Notes under the pieces: model-generated
What the model saw: the letters and a program-made list of their open reading frames with translations, nothing else
Databases searched by the model: none
Told to the model about the DNA's origin: nothing
Made by a program: the position numbers and the translations under genes
Shown: piece by piece, positions 1-7,977 of the stretch
Position numbering within the stretch: position 1 is the stretch's first letter
Layout of the letters: every line of letters begins with the position of its first letter
Assembly: GCA_963732795.1 (NCBI GenBank)
Contig: CAVTAV010000002.1
Span: 248,001-312,000, forward strand
DNA from: CAVTAV01 sp963732795
Lineage (GTDB): Bacteria > Pseudomonadota > Alphaproteobacteria > CAVTAV01
Direction: 5' to 3'
Length of the DNA: 64,000 nucleotides

Positions 1-637
1 CCTGGCGGACCTCGCCGTTGACCCGGGTCTGGAGGTGCAGGGGCTTGGAGAGGTCGATCTCGTCGGCGGTGACGAGCCAAGGGCCCATCGCGCCGGACTT
101 GTCGAAATTCTTGCCCTGGGTGACGTTGAACTTGGCGTGGCGCAACCAGTCGCGCACCGTGCCCTCGTTGCACAGGGTATAGCCGCAGACATGGTCCATC
201 GCCGTCTCGCGCGGGATGTGCCGGCCGGTCTTGCCGATCACGAGCACGATCTCGCCTTCGTAATCGAGCTGCTCGGAGACGGTCGGGCGCACCACATTCT
301 CCTCGTGGCCGACGATCGAATCCATGAACCGGATGAACACGCTCGGATATTTGGCGGCGTTCTTGTCGTCATATTCCTCGTTGCGGTTCGCGTAGTTGAC
401 GCCGATGCAGAAGATTTTGCCCGGGGTCCTGACGGGCGGCAGGAAGCTGACGTCCGCCAGGGAGTGGTCCGGCTCTTCGCCCTCGACGGCCGCGCGGGCT
501 TCCTCGAAGGCGTTTTCGTGGATCAGGTCGAAAAGCGTCGGCAAGCCTTCGAGCCGGCGGTCGAGGCTGATCACGCCGTCGTCCTCGACCACGCCGTATT
601 CCTCGCGGTTGTCAACGCGGTAGCTGGCAATCCGCAT
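1..637 (-). CDS. Fumarylacetoacetate hydrolase-family isomerase/decarboxylase, 3' end outside the window
   Basis: The reverse strand reads from an ATG at 637 without a stop to the window edge, about 212 residues. It begins MRIASYRVDN, and the FAH fold signature follows: KIFCIGVNYANRN near residue 85, a stretch around SEQLDYEGEIVLVIGK, and FNVTQGKNFDKSG. FAH-family enzymes with this arrangement act as 2-hydroxyhepta-2,4-diene-1,7-dioate isomerase / 5-oxopent-3-ene-1,2,5-tricarboxylate decarboxylase (HpaG type) or as acylpyruvate hydrolases. The divergent neighbours, a carboxymethyl-hydroxymuconate isomerase and the matching semialdehyde dehydrogenase, favour the HpaG-type role in homoprotocatechuate breakdown. 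The metal-binding Glu-x-Glu (EGE) is present. Substrate choice is inferred from context. Confidence 0.85.
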   Translation of the reverse strand, partial: MRIASYRVDNREEYGVVEDDGVISLDRRLEGLPTLFDLIHENAFEEARAAVEGEEPDHSLADVSFLPPVRTPGKIFCIGVNYANRNEEYDDKNAAKYPSVFIRFMDSIVGHEENVVRPTVSEQLDYEGEIVLVIGKTGRHIPRETAMDHVCGYTLCNEGTVRDWLRHAKFNVTQGKNFDKSGAMGPWLVTADEIDLSKPLHLQTRVNGEVRQ

Positions 638-707
638 GGTCTGATTCCTTGTTCCGGGGCGCGGTTCGGCGATAATATCGGCTGCGGGGACATTTGGGGT
701 CGCGCGC

Positions 708-736
708 TTGACCCGTGCCGGCTGCCCCGATTAATA
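708..736 (+). promoter_or_regulatory. Candidate promoter for the isomerase/dehydrogenase pair
   Basis: TTGACC (708-713), a 17-base spacer and TTAATA (731-736) lie about 60 bases upstream of the ATG at 796. The -35 box is good and the -10 box is poor, so this is only a candidate. Confidence 0.3.
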
Positions 737-795
737 GGAACGCGCGGTTACCGTGTCAACGCACCGCGCCCGAAGGGGGAGGCGAAGGCGGAACG

Positions 796-1197
796 ATGCC
801 CCATGTCATCGTCGAATATTCCGATAATCTGAGCGGCAGCGTGGATTTGCAGGCGCTGGCCGACAATCTGCACGATACGGCGCTGGCGAGCGGGCTGATG
901 GATATCGCCGCGCTCAGGACCCGTTTCGCGCCCCGGCAGATCTTCCGGATCGCGGACCGCCATCCGGACAATTCCTTCATGCATATCGTCGCCCGTCTCC
1001 GGGAGGGGCGCGACAAGAACGACTTGAGGGCGCTCGCGCAGGCCTTGTTGTCGGTCGCGCGCACCGCGCTCGACAACGCGACGCCGGTGAAGCCTTATGC
1101 CCTCACCGTCGAGATCCACGAGATCACCCAACTCACCGTCCGTCACAACACAGTTAGAGAGCGCATAGTCGCCGAGGCCGCGCATGAGCAAGCTTGA
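796..1197 (+). CDS. hpaF: 5-carboxymethyl-2-hydroxymuconate delta-isomerase
   Basis: 133 residues starting MPHVIVEYSDNL. The start is chosen because Pro2 is the catalytic base of this tautomerase-like family, and because a GGAGGCG purine stretch lies upstream (an in-frame upstream start would bury Pro2). The family converts 5-carboxymethyl-2-hydroxymuconate to its 2-oxo-3-ene isomer in homoprotocatechuate meta-cleavage. The length matches the usual 125-130 residues. The 3' end overlaps the next gene by 14 bases, so the two are probably co-translated. The FAH-family gene on the other strand belongs to the following step. Confidence 0.85.
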   Translation: MPHVIVEYSDNLSGSVDLQALADNLHDTALASGLMDIAALRTRFAPRQIFRIADRHPDNSFMHIVARLREGRDKNDLRALAQALLSVARTALDNATPVKPYALTVEIHEITQLTVRHNTVRERIVAEAAHEQA

Positions 1198-2701
1198 TGA
1201 CGCCGTAAAGTCCGCCGAAACCTATGTCGCCCGCTTCGGCGAGGCCTTCGTGCCCCATATCATCGACGGCAAGCCCGATCTCGGCGACGGCAAGACCTTC
1301 GAGACCCACTCGCCGATCGACGGAAGGCTGCTGGCGAAGGTCGCGGCGGGCACGGCGGCCGATATCGACCGCGCGGCCAAGTCGTCGGCGGAAGCCTTCA
1401 AGACCTGGCGCAAGGTGTCGGGCAAGGACCGGCGGGCGATCCTGCACGGCATCGCCGACGCCATCGTCGCGCGGGCCGAGGAAATCGCCTATGTCGAATG
1501 CCTCGACACCGGCCAGGCCATCCGCTTCATGAGCAAGGCGGCGCTCCGGGGCGCAGAGAATTTCCGGTTCTATGCCGACCGCGCGCCCGATGCCCAGAAC
1601 GGGCTGTCGCTCCCGACCCCGAGCCACATGAACTATACGATCCGCCAGCCGATCGGGCCGGTCGGCGTGATCACGCCGTGGAACACGCCGTTCATGCTCT
1701 CGACCTGGAAGATCGCCCCGGCGCTGGCGGCGGGCTGCACGGTCGTCCACAAGCCGGCGGAATGGAGCCCCTTGACGGCCCAGATCCTCGCCGAGATCGC
1801 CCAGGAAGCCGGATTGCCGGCGGGGGTGTGGAACGTCGTCCACGGCATGGGCGAGACCGCGGGCAAGGCGCTGACCGAGCATCCCGACATCAAGGCCGTC
1901 GGCTTCGTCGGCGAGTCCTTGACCGGCAGCCTGATCATGCAGCAGGGCGGCCCGACCCTGAAGCGGGTCCATTTCGAGCTCGGCGGCAAGAACCCGGTTT
2001 TCGTGTTCGACGATGCCGACCTGGACCGCGCGCTCGATGCCGTGATCTTCATGATCTACAGCCTGAACGGTGAGCGCTGTACCTCGTCGAGCCGGGCGCT
2101 GGTCCAGGAATCGATCTATGACGAATTCACCGCCAAGCTTACCGAGCGGGTGAAGAAGCTCAAGGTCGGCCATCCCCTGGACCCCGCGACCGAGGTCGGC
2201 CCGCTGATCCATCCCGTGCATCTCGAAAAGGTGCTGTCCTATATGGACATCGCCCGCTCGGACGGCGCCACCGTCGCGGCCGGCGGCAAGGCGTCGTCGG
2301 TCGGGGAGGGGAAGGGCTGCTTCGTCGAGCCAACCCTCTTCACCAAGGCGGGCATGGACATGCGCATCGCCCAGGAGGAAATCTTCGGCCCGGTGCTGAC
2401 CGCGATCCCCTTCAAGGACGAGGCCGACGCCATCCGCATCGCCAACGACGTCAAATACGGCCTGACCGCCTATATCTGGACCAACAATGTCGGCCGCGCG
2501 CTGCGCGTCGCCCACGAGGTCGAGGCCGGCATGGTCTGGGTCAATTCCGAGAACGTCCGCCACCTGCCCACGCCCTTCGGCGGCGTCAAGGCGTCGGGCA
2601 TCGGCCGCGACGGCGGCGACTACAGCTTCGACTTCTATATGGAGACCAAGAACATCGCCATCGCGATGGGCGACCATAAGATTTCGAAACTGGGCGTCTG
2701 A
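1184..2701 (+). CDS. hpaE: 5-carboxymethyl-2-hydroxymuconate semialdehyde dehydrogenase
   Basis: 505-residue NAD-dependent aldehyde dehydrogenase, unbroken. Visible landmarks are the PWN turn at 165-167, cofactor Lys190, the general base Glu265 in FELGGKN and the catalytic Cys299 in NGERCTSSSR. The family oxidises the ring-cleavage semialdehyde to the dicarboxylate that the upstream isomerase then uses. The overlap with that isomerase gene, and the divergent HpaG-type gene, support this substrate over a general aldehyde. A 2-hydroxymuconic semialdehyde dehydrogenase is the nearest alternative. A palindromic repeat follows directly and may help end the transcript. Confidence 0.88.
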   Translation: MSKLDDAVKSAETYVARFGEAFVPHIIDGKPDLGDGKTFETHSPIDGRLLAKVAAGTAADIDRAAKSSAEAFKTWRKVSGKDRRAILHGIADAIVARAEEIAYVECLDTGQAIRFMSKAALRGAENFRFYADRAPDAQNGLSLPTPSHMNYTIRQPIGPVGVITPWNTPFMLSTWKIAPALAAGCTVVHKPAEWSPLTAQILAEIAQEAGLPAGVWNVVHGMGETAGKALTEHPDIKAVGFVGESLTGSLIMQQGGPTLKRVHFELGGKNPVFVFDDADLDRALDAVIFMIYSLNGERCTSSSRALVQESIYDEFTAKLTERVKKLKVGHPLDPATEVGPLIHPVHLEKVLSYMDIARSDGATVAAGGKASSVGEGKGCFVEPTLFTKAGMDMRIAQEEIFGPVLTAIPFKDEADAIRIANDVKYGLTAYIWTNNVGRALRVAHEVEAGMVWVNSENVRHLPTPFGGVKASGIGRDGGDYSFDFYMETKNIAIAMGDHKISKLGV

Positions 2702-2710
2702 GACACTGAC

Positions 2711-2791
2711 CGTCATCCCGGCCTTGAGCCGGGACCCACTGTCACGGGCCTAAGCGTCTGACCTGGATCCCCGATCAAGTCGGGGATGACG
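2711..2791. repeat. Dispersed palindromic repeat, short form (copy 1)
   Basis: Starts cgtcatcccgg and ends cggggatgacg, so the ends are nearly perfect inverted repeats. The interior (gacccactgtcacgggcc...gacctgg) matches the core of the longer copies at 11358-11522 and 39777-39942. It lacks their additional long hairpin arms. It sits between convergent genes. Confidence 0.75.
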
Positions 2792-2807
2792 GAAGAGGAT
2801 GGGCCCC

Positions 2808-3704
2808 TTAAAGCAATCCCGCCCGTTGCAACACGCCGTCGAGGCGCTTCTCCAATTCCGGCGTGGCTGGGACCATGGGCAGGCGGTGTTCGTTGCGCTC
2901 GATGATGCCGAGCTTCTTGGCCATGTATTTCATCGGGATCGGGTTGGTGTCGAAGAACACGGCCTTGTTCAGCTCGTAGAGCAGATCGTGCAATGCCTTG
3001 GCATGGGCGAGCTTGCCGTCCCAGACGGCCTGGCAGAGCTCGGACAGGATCGCCGGCCGCAGATTGCCGACGGCGTTCATCAACCCGCAGGCGCCGATCG
3101 CCATCATCGGGAAGGAGAGCTCCTCGAGCCCGACGAAGATCTTGAAGTCGCTGCCGACCGCCGCGAAGCAGTCGCCGACGAAATCGAGGTCCTTGGACGC
3201 ATGCTTCATGCCGACGAAGCTCGGCGACATCTCCTTGAGCTCCTTGACCGTGTCGATCTTCACGTCAACGCAGGCCCGGCCGGGGATGTGATAGATCATC
3301 CAGGGCGTCTCGTGGTTCTTGGTCAGCTCCAGATAGTAATGGATGATCCCGCGTTGCGGCGGGCGGGTATAATAGGGCGTGACGATCAGCAGGGCATCGG
3401 CCCCGGCCTTGACGGCATGGTCGGTCAGTGCCTTGGTCTCGGCGAAGCTCTGGGAGCCCGTTGCGACGACCACCGGCACCCGGCCGTCCGCGACATCGAT
3501 CGCGATATCGCAGGTCTTGTTGCGTTCCTCGATGGTGAGAGTCGCCGGCTCGGACGTCGTGCCGTTGACCAGAATCCCGTGGGACCCCTCGACGATCTGC
3601 CGGTCCACAAGCTTCTCATAGGTCTTGTAGTCCACCTCGCCGTCCCTGAACGGCGTGATCAGTGGCGGAATCGAACCCTTGAGTCGGTCGAGCGGCATGG
3701 TCAT
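2808..3704 (-). CDS. Dihydrodipicolinate synthase-family aldolase/lyase
   Basis: 298 residues, the normal size for the DapA/N-acetylneuraminate lyase family. The class I aldolase features are visible: GTTSE at 48-52, Tyr112, Tyr138 in YHIPGR, and the Schiff-base Lys167 in VGMKHAS. Because it lies inside an aromatic meta-cleavage cluster, it is more likely a catabolic lyase or hydratase-aldolase than lysine-pathway DapA. It could replace HpaI, which cleaves 2,4-dihydroxyhept-2-ene-1,7-dioate in the same pathway; this is inference. It is transcribed towards hpaE and divergently from the dioxygenase pair. The second ATG (MPLDRL) is an alternative start. Confidence 0.75.
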   Translation of the reverse strand: MTMPLDRLKGSIPPLITPFRDGEVDYKTYEKLVDRQIVEGSHGILVNGTTSEPATLTIEERNKTCDIAIDVADGRVPVVVATGSQSFAETKALTDHAVKAGADALLIVTPYYTRPPQRGIIHYYLELTKNHETPWMIYHIPGRACVDVKIDTVKELKEMSPSFVGMKHASKDLDFVGDCFAAVGSDFKIFVGLEELSFPMMAIGACGLMNAVGNLRPAILSELCQAVWDGKLAHAKALHDLLYELNKAVFFDTNPIPMKYMAKKLGIIERNEHRLPMVPATPELEKRLDGVLQRAGLL

Positions 3705-3832
3705 CGGTTAAATTTCCCCGGTTTGGTTGACAAATCAGCCATGCATTGATTGAAGTCACGGCCTGGGCGATAAACATATAGGCTAGCTTGAGTTTGCGCC
3801 ACAAGGCGCGCCGCGCGCATCGGAAGAATCGC

Positions 3833-4195
3833 ATGAGTCTTTATTACGTCCAGAAGCTTCTCTACCGCCTGAATCGCGACGACGTAACCCGTCGTCGGTT
3901 CGAAACCGACCGCGAGAACCTGCTCGCCGAATACGAGCTGACCGACGAGGAGCGCGAGGCGATCCTCAAGCCCGATATCGGCCTCTTGTTCGTGCTCGGC
4001 GTCAACGGCCAGATCCTGATGCATTACGCTGGGATGTGCCGTTACGAATGGGACGACTATCTCGAAGCCATGCGGGAAGGCGTGAAAAAGTATGGGCCGG
4101 TCCGCGAAGGCGTCTACACCATAACCGGCTATGAGGGCGTCCCCGCCCATGACGAGACGCTAAAGAAGCGCCGCACCGCCGCGAAGGGAGCTTGA
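3833..4195 (+). CDS. Extradiol dioxygenase small (LigA-like alpha) subunit
   Basis: 120 residues from the internal ATG (MSLYYVQKLL). A longer reading from 3788 adds a basic stretch unlike the family. It is mostly helical and has the LigA landmarks: ERFxxD-like FETDRENLLAEY, LTDEEREAI, and GVNGQILMHYAG. LigA domains cap the active site of LigB dioxygenases such as protocatechuate 4,5-dioxygenase. The LigB-like gene starts only 4 bases after this stop, so the pair should form one heteromeric enzyme. Confidence 0.8.
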   Translation: MSLYYVQKLLYRLNRDDVTRRRFETDRENLLAEYELTDEEREAILKPDIGLLFVLGVNGQILMHYAGMCRYEWDDYLEAMREGVKKYGPVREGVYTITGYEGVPAHDETLKKRRTAAKGA

Positions 4196-4199
4196 CCTC

Positions 4200-5020
4200 A
4201 TGCCACTCGTATTCGCCGGCGTCTGCAGCCACGCCCCCGGTATCGTGAACCGGGCCGAACGTGCCGATCCCGCGGTCCGCGAGCCGTTCTACAAGGCCTT
4301 CTACGAGATGGGCGACGCCATCCGGGCCTCGGGCGCCGAAGCGCTGATGATTATCGCCGCCGAGCATTTCGGCAATTTCTTCATGGAGAACATGCCGGCC
4401 TTCGCGATCGGCATGGCGGATCATTACGAGGGCCCGATCGAAGATCCCGACTGGATGAAGATCGACCGGCGGCAGATCCCCGGTAACAAGGACCTCTCGC
4501 TCCGCCTCATCAAAGGCGTGATGGAGGAGGTCGATACGGCCTATGCCGAGGAATGGAAGTTCGACCACGGAATCATGGTGCCGCTGAATTTCCTGACGCC
4601 GAAATACGACATGCCGGTCATCCCGGCGAACATCAACTGCCAGGGCCCGCCGCTGACGCCGCTGCATCGCGCCTATGCCTTCGGGCAGGCGATCCGCCAC
4701 GCGGCCGATGCGCTGCCGGAAAAGATCGCGCTCGTCGGCACCGGCGGCATCTCCCATTGGCCGGCGACGCCGGACTCGGGCAAGATCAACGAGGAATGGG
4801 ACCGGGAGTTCCTGGACAAGTTCCTGAAAACCGGAAGGACGAGCTGCTGGCCTATTCCGACGTCGATACCTACAAGATCGCCGGCCAGGGCGGCTTCGAG
4901 ATCCGCACCTTCATCGCCGTCGCCGGCGCGACCGAAGGCCATAAGGGCAAGCTCTGGTTCTACGAGCCGATCCCCATCTTCGCCGTCGGCTGCACGGTGG
5001 CGAGCATGGAGGTCGCCTGA
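4200..5020 (+). CDS. Class III extradiol dioxygenase large (LigB-like beta) subunit, frameshifted
   Basis: Reads MPLVFAGVCSHAPG with likely Fe ligands His11 and His56 (AAEHFGNF), continues through GTGGISHWPA, then changes frame near 4838 (ccggaaggac). It resumes as KDELLAYSDVDTY and ends LWFYEPIPIFAVG...EVA at 5020. Restoring one base gives about 273 residues, normal for LigB. The family inserts O2 next to a catechol-type hydroxyl. The surrounding carboxymethyl-hydroxymuconate genes point to 3,4-dihydroxyphenylacetate (2,3-cleavage) as substrate; protocatechuate or gallate are alternatives. The frame change is probably a one-base sequence error. Confidence 0.8.
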
Positions 5021-5028
5021 CTTCTCGC

Positions 5029-7076
5029 TTATGAATTCACCACGTGGTGGATCGTCTTGGTGATCCGCTCCGTGATGCGGTCGCCGACGGCGAAGACGTA
5101 GACAACCCAGGTCAGGAACAGGACGGCGGCCCAATTGTAAGGCGGCAGGTGCATCCATTTGAGCACGATCGCCGGGCCGAGCATCAGGAAGAAGATGAAG
5201 ATCAGGATGACGATGTCGACGCCGATGGCGACCATCGCGCCCCAGGTCCAATGCCGCATCCGGCGGGGCAGGCTGATCATCAGGAAACTGAGCGCCGACG
5301 CCATGCCGAGGATCGCGCCGGCCGGCGCCCGCCAGTCGCCTTCATGGAGGCCGAGGAACAGCCACGCCAGAAGCACGATGATGAACACAGCGGTAAACGC
5401 GTAGCGCAGGACGCCGGTGGCATGCGGCCGGCGGGCGGGACGCAACAGCCGGTAACGCAACCCGGATGATCATGACGGCGAGGAGGACGGCGAGCGCAGT
5501 GCCGACCCAACCCCGGTAGTCCGCTCCACATCAAATGGCCATGGTCCCGGCGGCCAGCGCGGCCGTCGACCCACATCCAGGCGCGTGACGGGGCCTCGGG
5601 GCTCTTCAGCCTCGGACGCGGCCAGGGCGGCTTCCTCCTCCTCCTCTTCGGACGGCGCGCGGCCGTAGAACTCGCCGAAATAGAACGCTCCGAAGGCGAA
5701 GATTCCGAAGATGAGCACTTCGGCGAGGTCGCCGGTGGTGAATTCCGGCGTCTCCTTCACCGGCGGCTTGCCGTAACGGTAATAGTCCGGGCCGAGCTCG
5801 ATCAAGTTATCGAGCGCCATCGCGTGGACATGCACGCCCTCGACCTGGCCGAGCACCGGCGTTTCCACCCTGTCCTCGACGCCCGAGAAATTGAACCCGA
5901 GCAGCACGATCTTGCCCTTGAGCAGCGCCTTGGTGGACGGATCGTCCCCGAACAGCTCCAGTTCCTGGTACGGCACGACGAGATTGTAGCGGCAGTCCTG
6001 ATCTCGCTCCGCTTTGGCTCCAGGCCCTTGATCAGACTGTTAAAGACGAGCCTGGCAGCGTCAAGCAAGGGATGCGGCCCGACCTTGCCGCAGCGCTTGC
6101 CGACGTCCTCCTCGGAGCCGAAGCTGGCGGTCGCGACATTTTCCTGCTCCGGCGGTTCTCCCCAGCCCCATTGGATATCCATGACCTGCCCGTCCTCATG
6201 GGTGCATTCGACGGAAAGCAGGCTTTGAATGCCGCAGAACAGCCGCGTGATGAAAGACGGCCCGGCATCCTTGCCGCCGACCGCATAGGGTTTCCGGCAG
6301 GCGGCTTCGTCGTGTTCCTTGTTCAGGCAATGGATATAGAAGAGCAGGGAAGCCGGGCTGACTTCCTCCTCGCCTTCCTTGTTCGGCTTGGCCAGGACAT
6401 AGGTGCCGGGCGGATTTTCGATGGGCTGGTCGACGGGCGCGAGCATCGCGACCTCGCCCAGACGGTGCGTGATCTCCTCGACCTTCGGCCGGATGGCGTC
6501 TTCCTGGGATTCGATGCCATCGTCCGAGAGACGGCCGATAATGATCGGCAGGCGGTGGCCCTTGCCGCTCTCGTTCGCCCGGTAGATGCAATCGATCTTG
6601 GCGAGCTCGCTTTCCGCGCAGTCCTCGCCCTCCGGCGGGTTCTTTTCGAGCGCGGGCAGGCCGGTCCGGTAGCCGAGGAACTGTGCGAACCGCTCGAATG
6701 CGTCGGGCTTGCCGGTATCGCCGAGATAGAGCACGTCAGCGAAGATCGCGGCCGGCTGGAAATTGGCGACCTTGTCGATGATCCTGATCTGATCGTCGAA
6801 GGAGGGCGGCCACGCGCCGCCGCTCAGATTGAGCGAGGCGTCGTCCACCGTGACGACCGTGATCGCCTTCTGGCCCTCGCGATCTGGCTGGCCGTATTCG
6901 GGCGCCAACGCTTTCCAAATGATGTCGGCGGCGAGATTCGAGGAGTCGGAATCGAAGCCGAAAGGATCGACCCACTGCACGGTCAGGGAGACGACGACGG
7001 CGAATAGCGTCTTGACGCCGACCATCATCAGGCGGGAGCGCTTGCCGGGTCCTTCGGGCTTGGTCTCCCCGGTCAC
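5029..7076 (-). CDS. CHASE2-domain membrane protein, frameshifted
   Basis: The N-terminus has one membrane segment (residues ~18-36, VGVKTLFAVVVSLTVQW). A large extracytoplasmic CHASE2-type region follows, with TVVTVDDASL, IFADVLYLGD, DGIESQEDAIRP and KIVLLGFNFSG. Frame changes near 6003, 5525 and 5463 separate the pieces. After repair, the C-terminus carries further hydrophobic segments (GTALAVLLAVMII, FTAVFIIVLLAWLF, FLMISLPRR, IVILIFIFFLML). CHASE2 is a sensory domain usually joined to a cyclase, kinase or phosphatase, and no such output domain follows here. It is divergent from an exported protein and a metallopeptidase. The ligand is unknown. Confidence 0.7.
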
Positions 7077-7410
7077 GGCGCGCTCTCCCGCCGGACACCT
7101 ACCGTTCCGGCGAATTGAGCGCAGACTCGACGCGTCCCGACCATCGGCTCAGCCCCTCGCACCCCTGTTTTTCGCCAAAGCGCCGGGACCGTGCCTGCAT
7201 TGGCCGCCGAGGCCGGTCCCAATCCTAATACTGACCGCGCGAGCGCCGGAAAACAACGCTAAGCGCGGTTGTTAACGTCAATGAATCGTTGACCAATTCG
7301 GTTCGGAATTATATAATACGTTGTTAATAGTTCAAGTTGTGCGGCGAATGAGTTGCGGAGCGTTTGTTCGCAACTACAGAGGGTTGTCGTCTCTACGGAG
7401 AGTTCTGATT
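7077..7410. other. Intergenic region between divergent genes
   Basis: 334 bases, AT-richer than the surroundings near 7280-7340. It holds a good sigma70-type promoter for the rightward genes (7289-7317). The octamer GTTGTTAA occurs at 7268-7275 and again at 7320-7327, bracketing it. No coding sequence is seen. Confidence 0.6.
7289..7317 (+). promoter_or_regulatory. Sigma70-type promoter
   Basis: TTGACC (7289-7294), an exact 17-base spacer and a consensus TATAAT (7312-7317). The expected start of transcription is near 7324, leaving a leader of about 85 bases before the ATG at 7411. This is the clearest promoter in the window. Confidence 0.65.
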
Positions 7411-7947
7411 ATGATATATGCAGGGCAGCTCGACCGCGTATCAAGAGTTAAACGTTTTCTATCCAAAATCATAAGTGGCGCGGACGCAGGTCTCGCCGGC
7501 GTGTCGATCGCCGCAGCGCTGATCCTGACCGCCCCCGCACTGGCTGCCGACTCGGGCATCAGCTGCACATCCGCCCCGATCGGTCAGGTCACCAAGGTCA
7601 AAAGCGATCTCGATCCTTTGCTCGTGCAGAACGGCGCAGGCCAGACGCAAATGCTCGAGCGCAAGGATATCGACAACGCGCTGAAAGGCGGGGCCATCGA
7701 CATCCGCGGCCAGCGCAACGGCAATGTCGCCATGTGCATCGACAACAAGCTCGTATGGGCGAGCAAGGATCTGTTCGAAACCAGGCTCAGCGCCGCCGTG
7801 GCGCAGAACGACCCGGCGATGCGGGAGAAGGTCCGCAAGCTGTGCTCCCAGTTTGCGGAGAACAAGCCGACCCATGCCGTCCGCATGGGCTTGGACAAGG
7901 ATCAGATCGCGGCGTGCTGCAAAAACGTCGATCAATGTAAACTCTAA
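7411..7947 (+). CDS. Exported cysteine-containing protein of unknown function
   Basis: 178 residues from the ATG at 7411, chosen because GGAG precedes it by about 12 bases; a longer reading from 7321 has no ribosome site. A signal peptide is likely (KRFLSK, then GVSIAAALILTAPALAA). The mature part holds six or seven cysteines, including a terminal CCKNVDQC, so disulfides in the periplasm are plausible. I recognise no family. It is followed after 30 bases by the M48 peptidase gene and probably shares its transcript from the 7289 promoter. Confidence 0.6.
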   Translation: MIYAGQLDRVSRVKRFLSKIISGADAGLAGVSIAAALILTAPALAADSGISCTSAPIGQVTKVKSDLDPLLVQNGAGQTQMLERKDIDNALKGGAIDIRGQRNGNVAMCIDNKLVWASKDLFETRLSAAVAQNDPAMREKVRKLCSQFAENKPTHAVRMGLDKDQIAACCKNVDQCKL

Positions 7948-7977
7948 CGTCCGGCGCCGGCCGCGGCGCGAATTTCC

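Noticed and set aside
35..832. Long rightward open frame over the FAH-family gene
   Set aside because: It is antisense to a clear FAH-family protein, has the His/Asp/Val/Gly-rich composition typical of reverse frames in GC-rich DNA, and matches nothing recognisable.
1154..2716. 520-residue reverse-strand open frame opposite hpaE
   Set aside because: It mirrors the semialdehyde dehydrogenase codon by codon and has no motif of its own. Many similar antisense frames in this GC-rich window were left out for the same reason.
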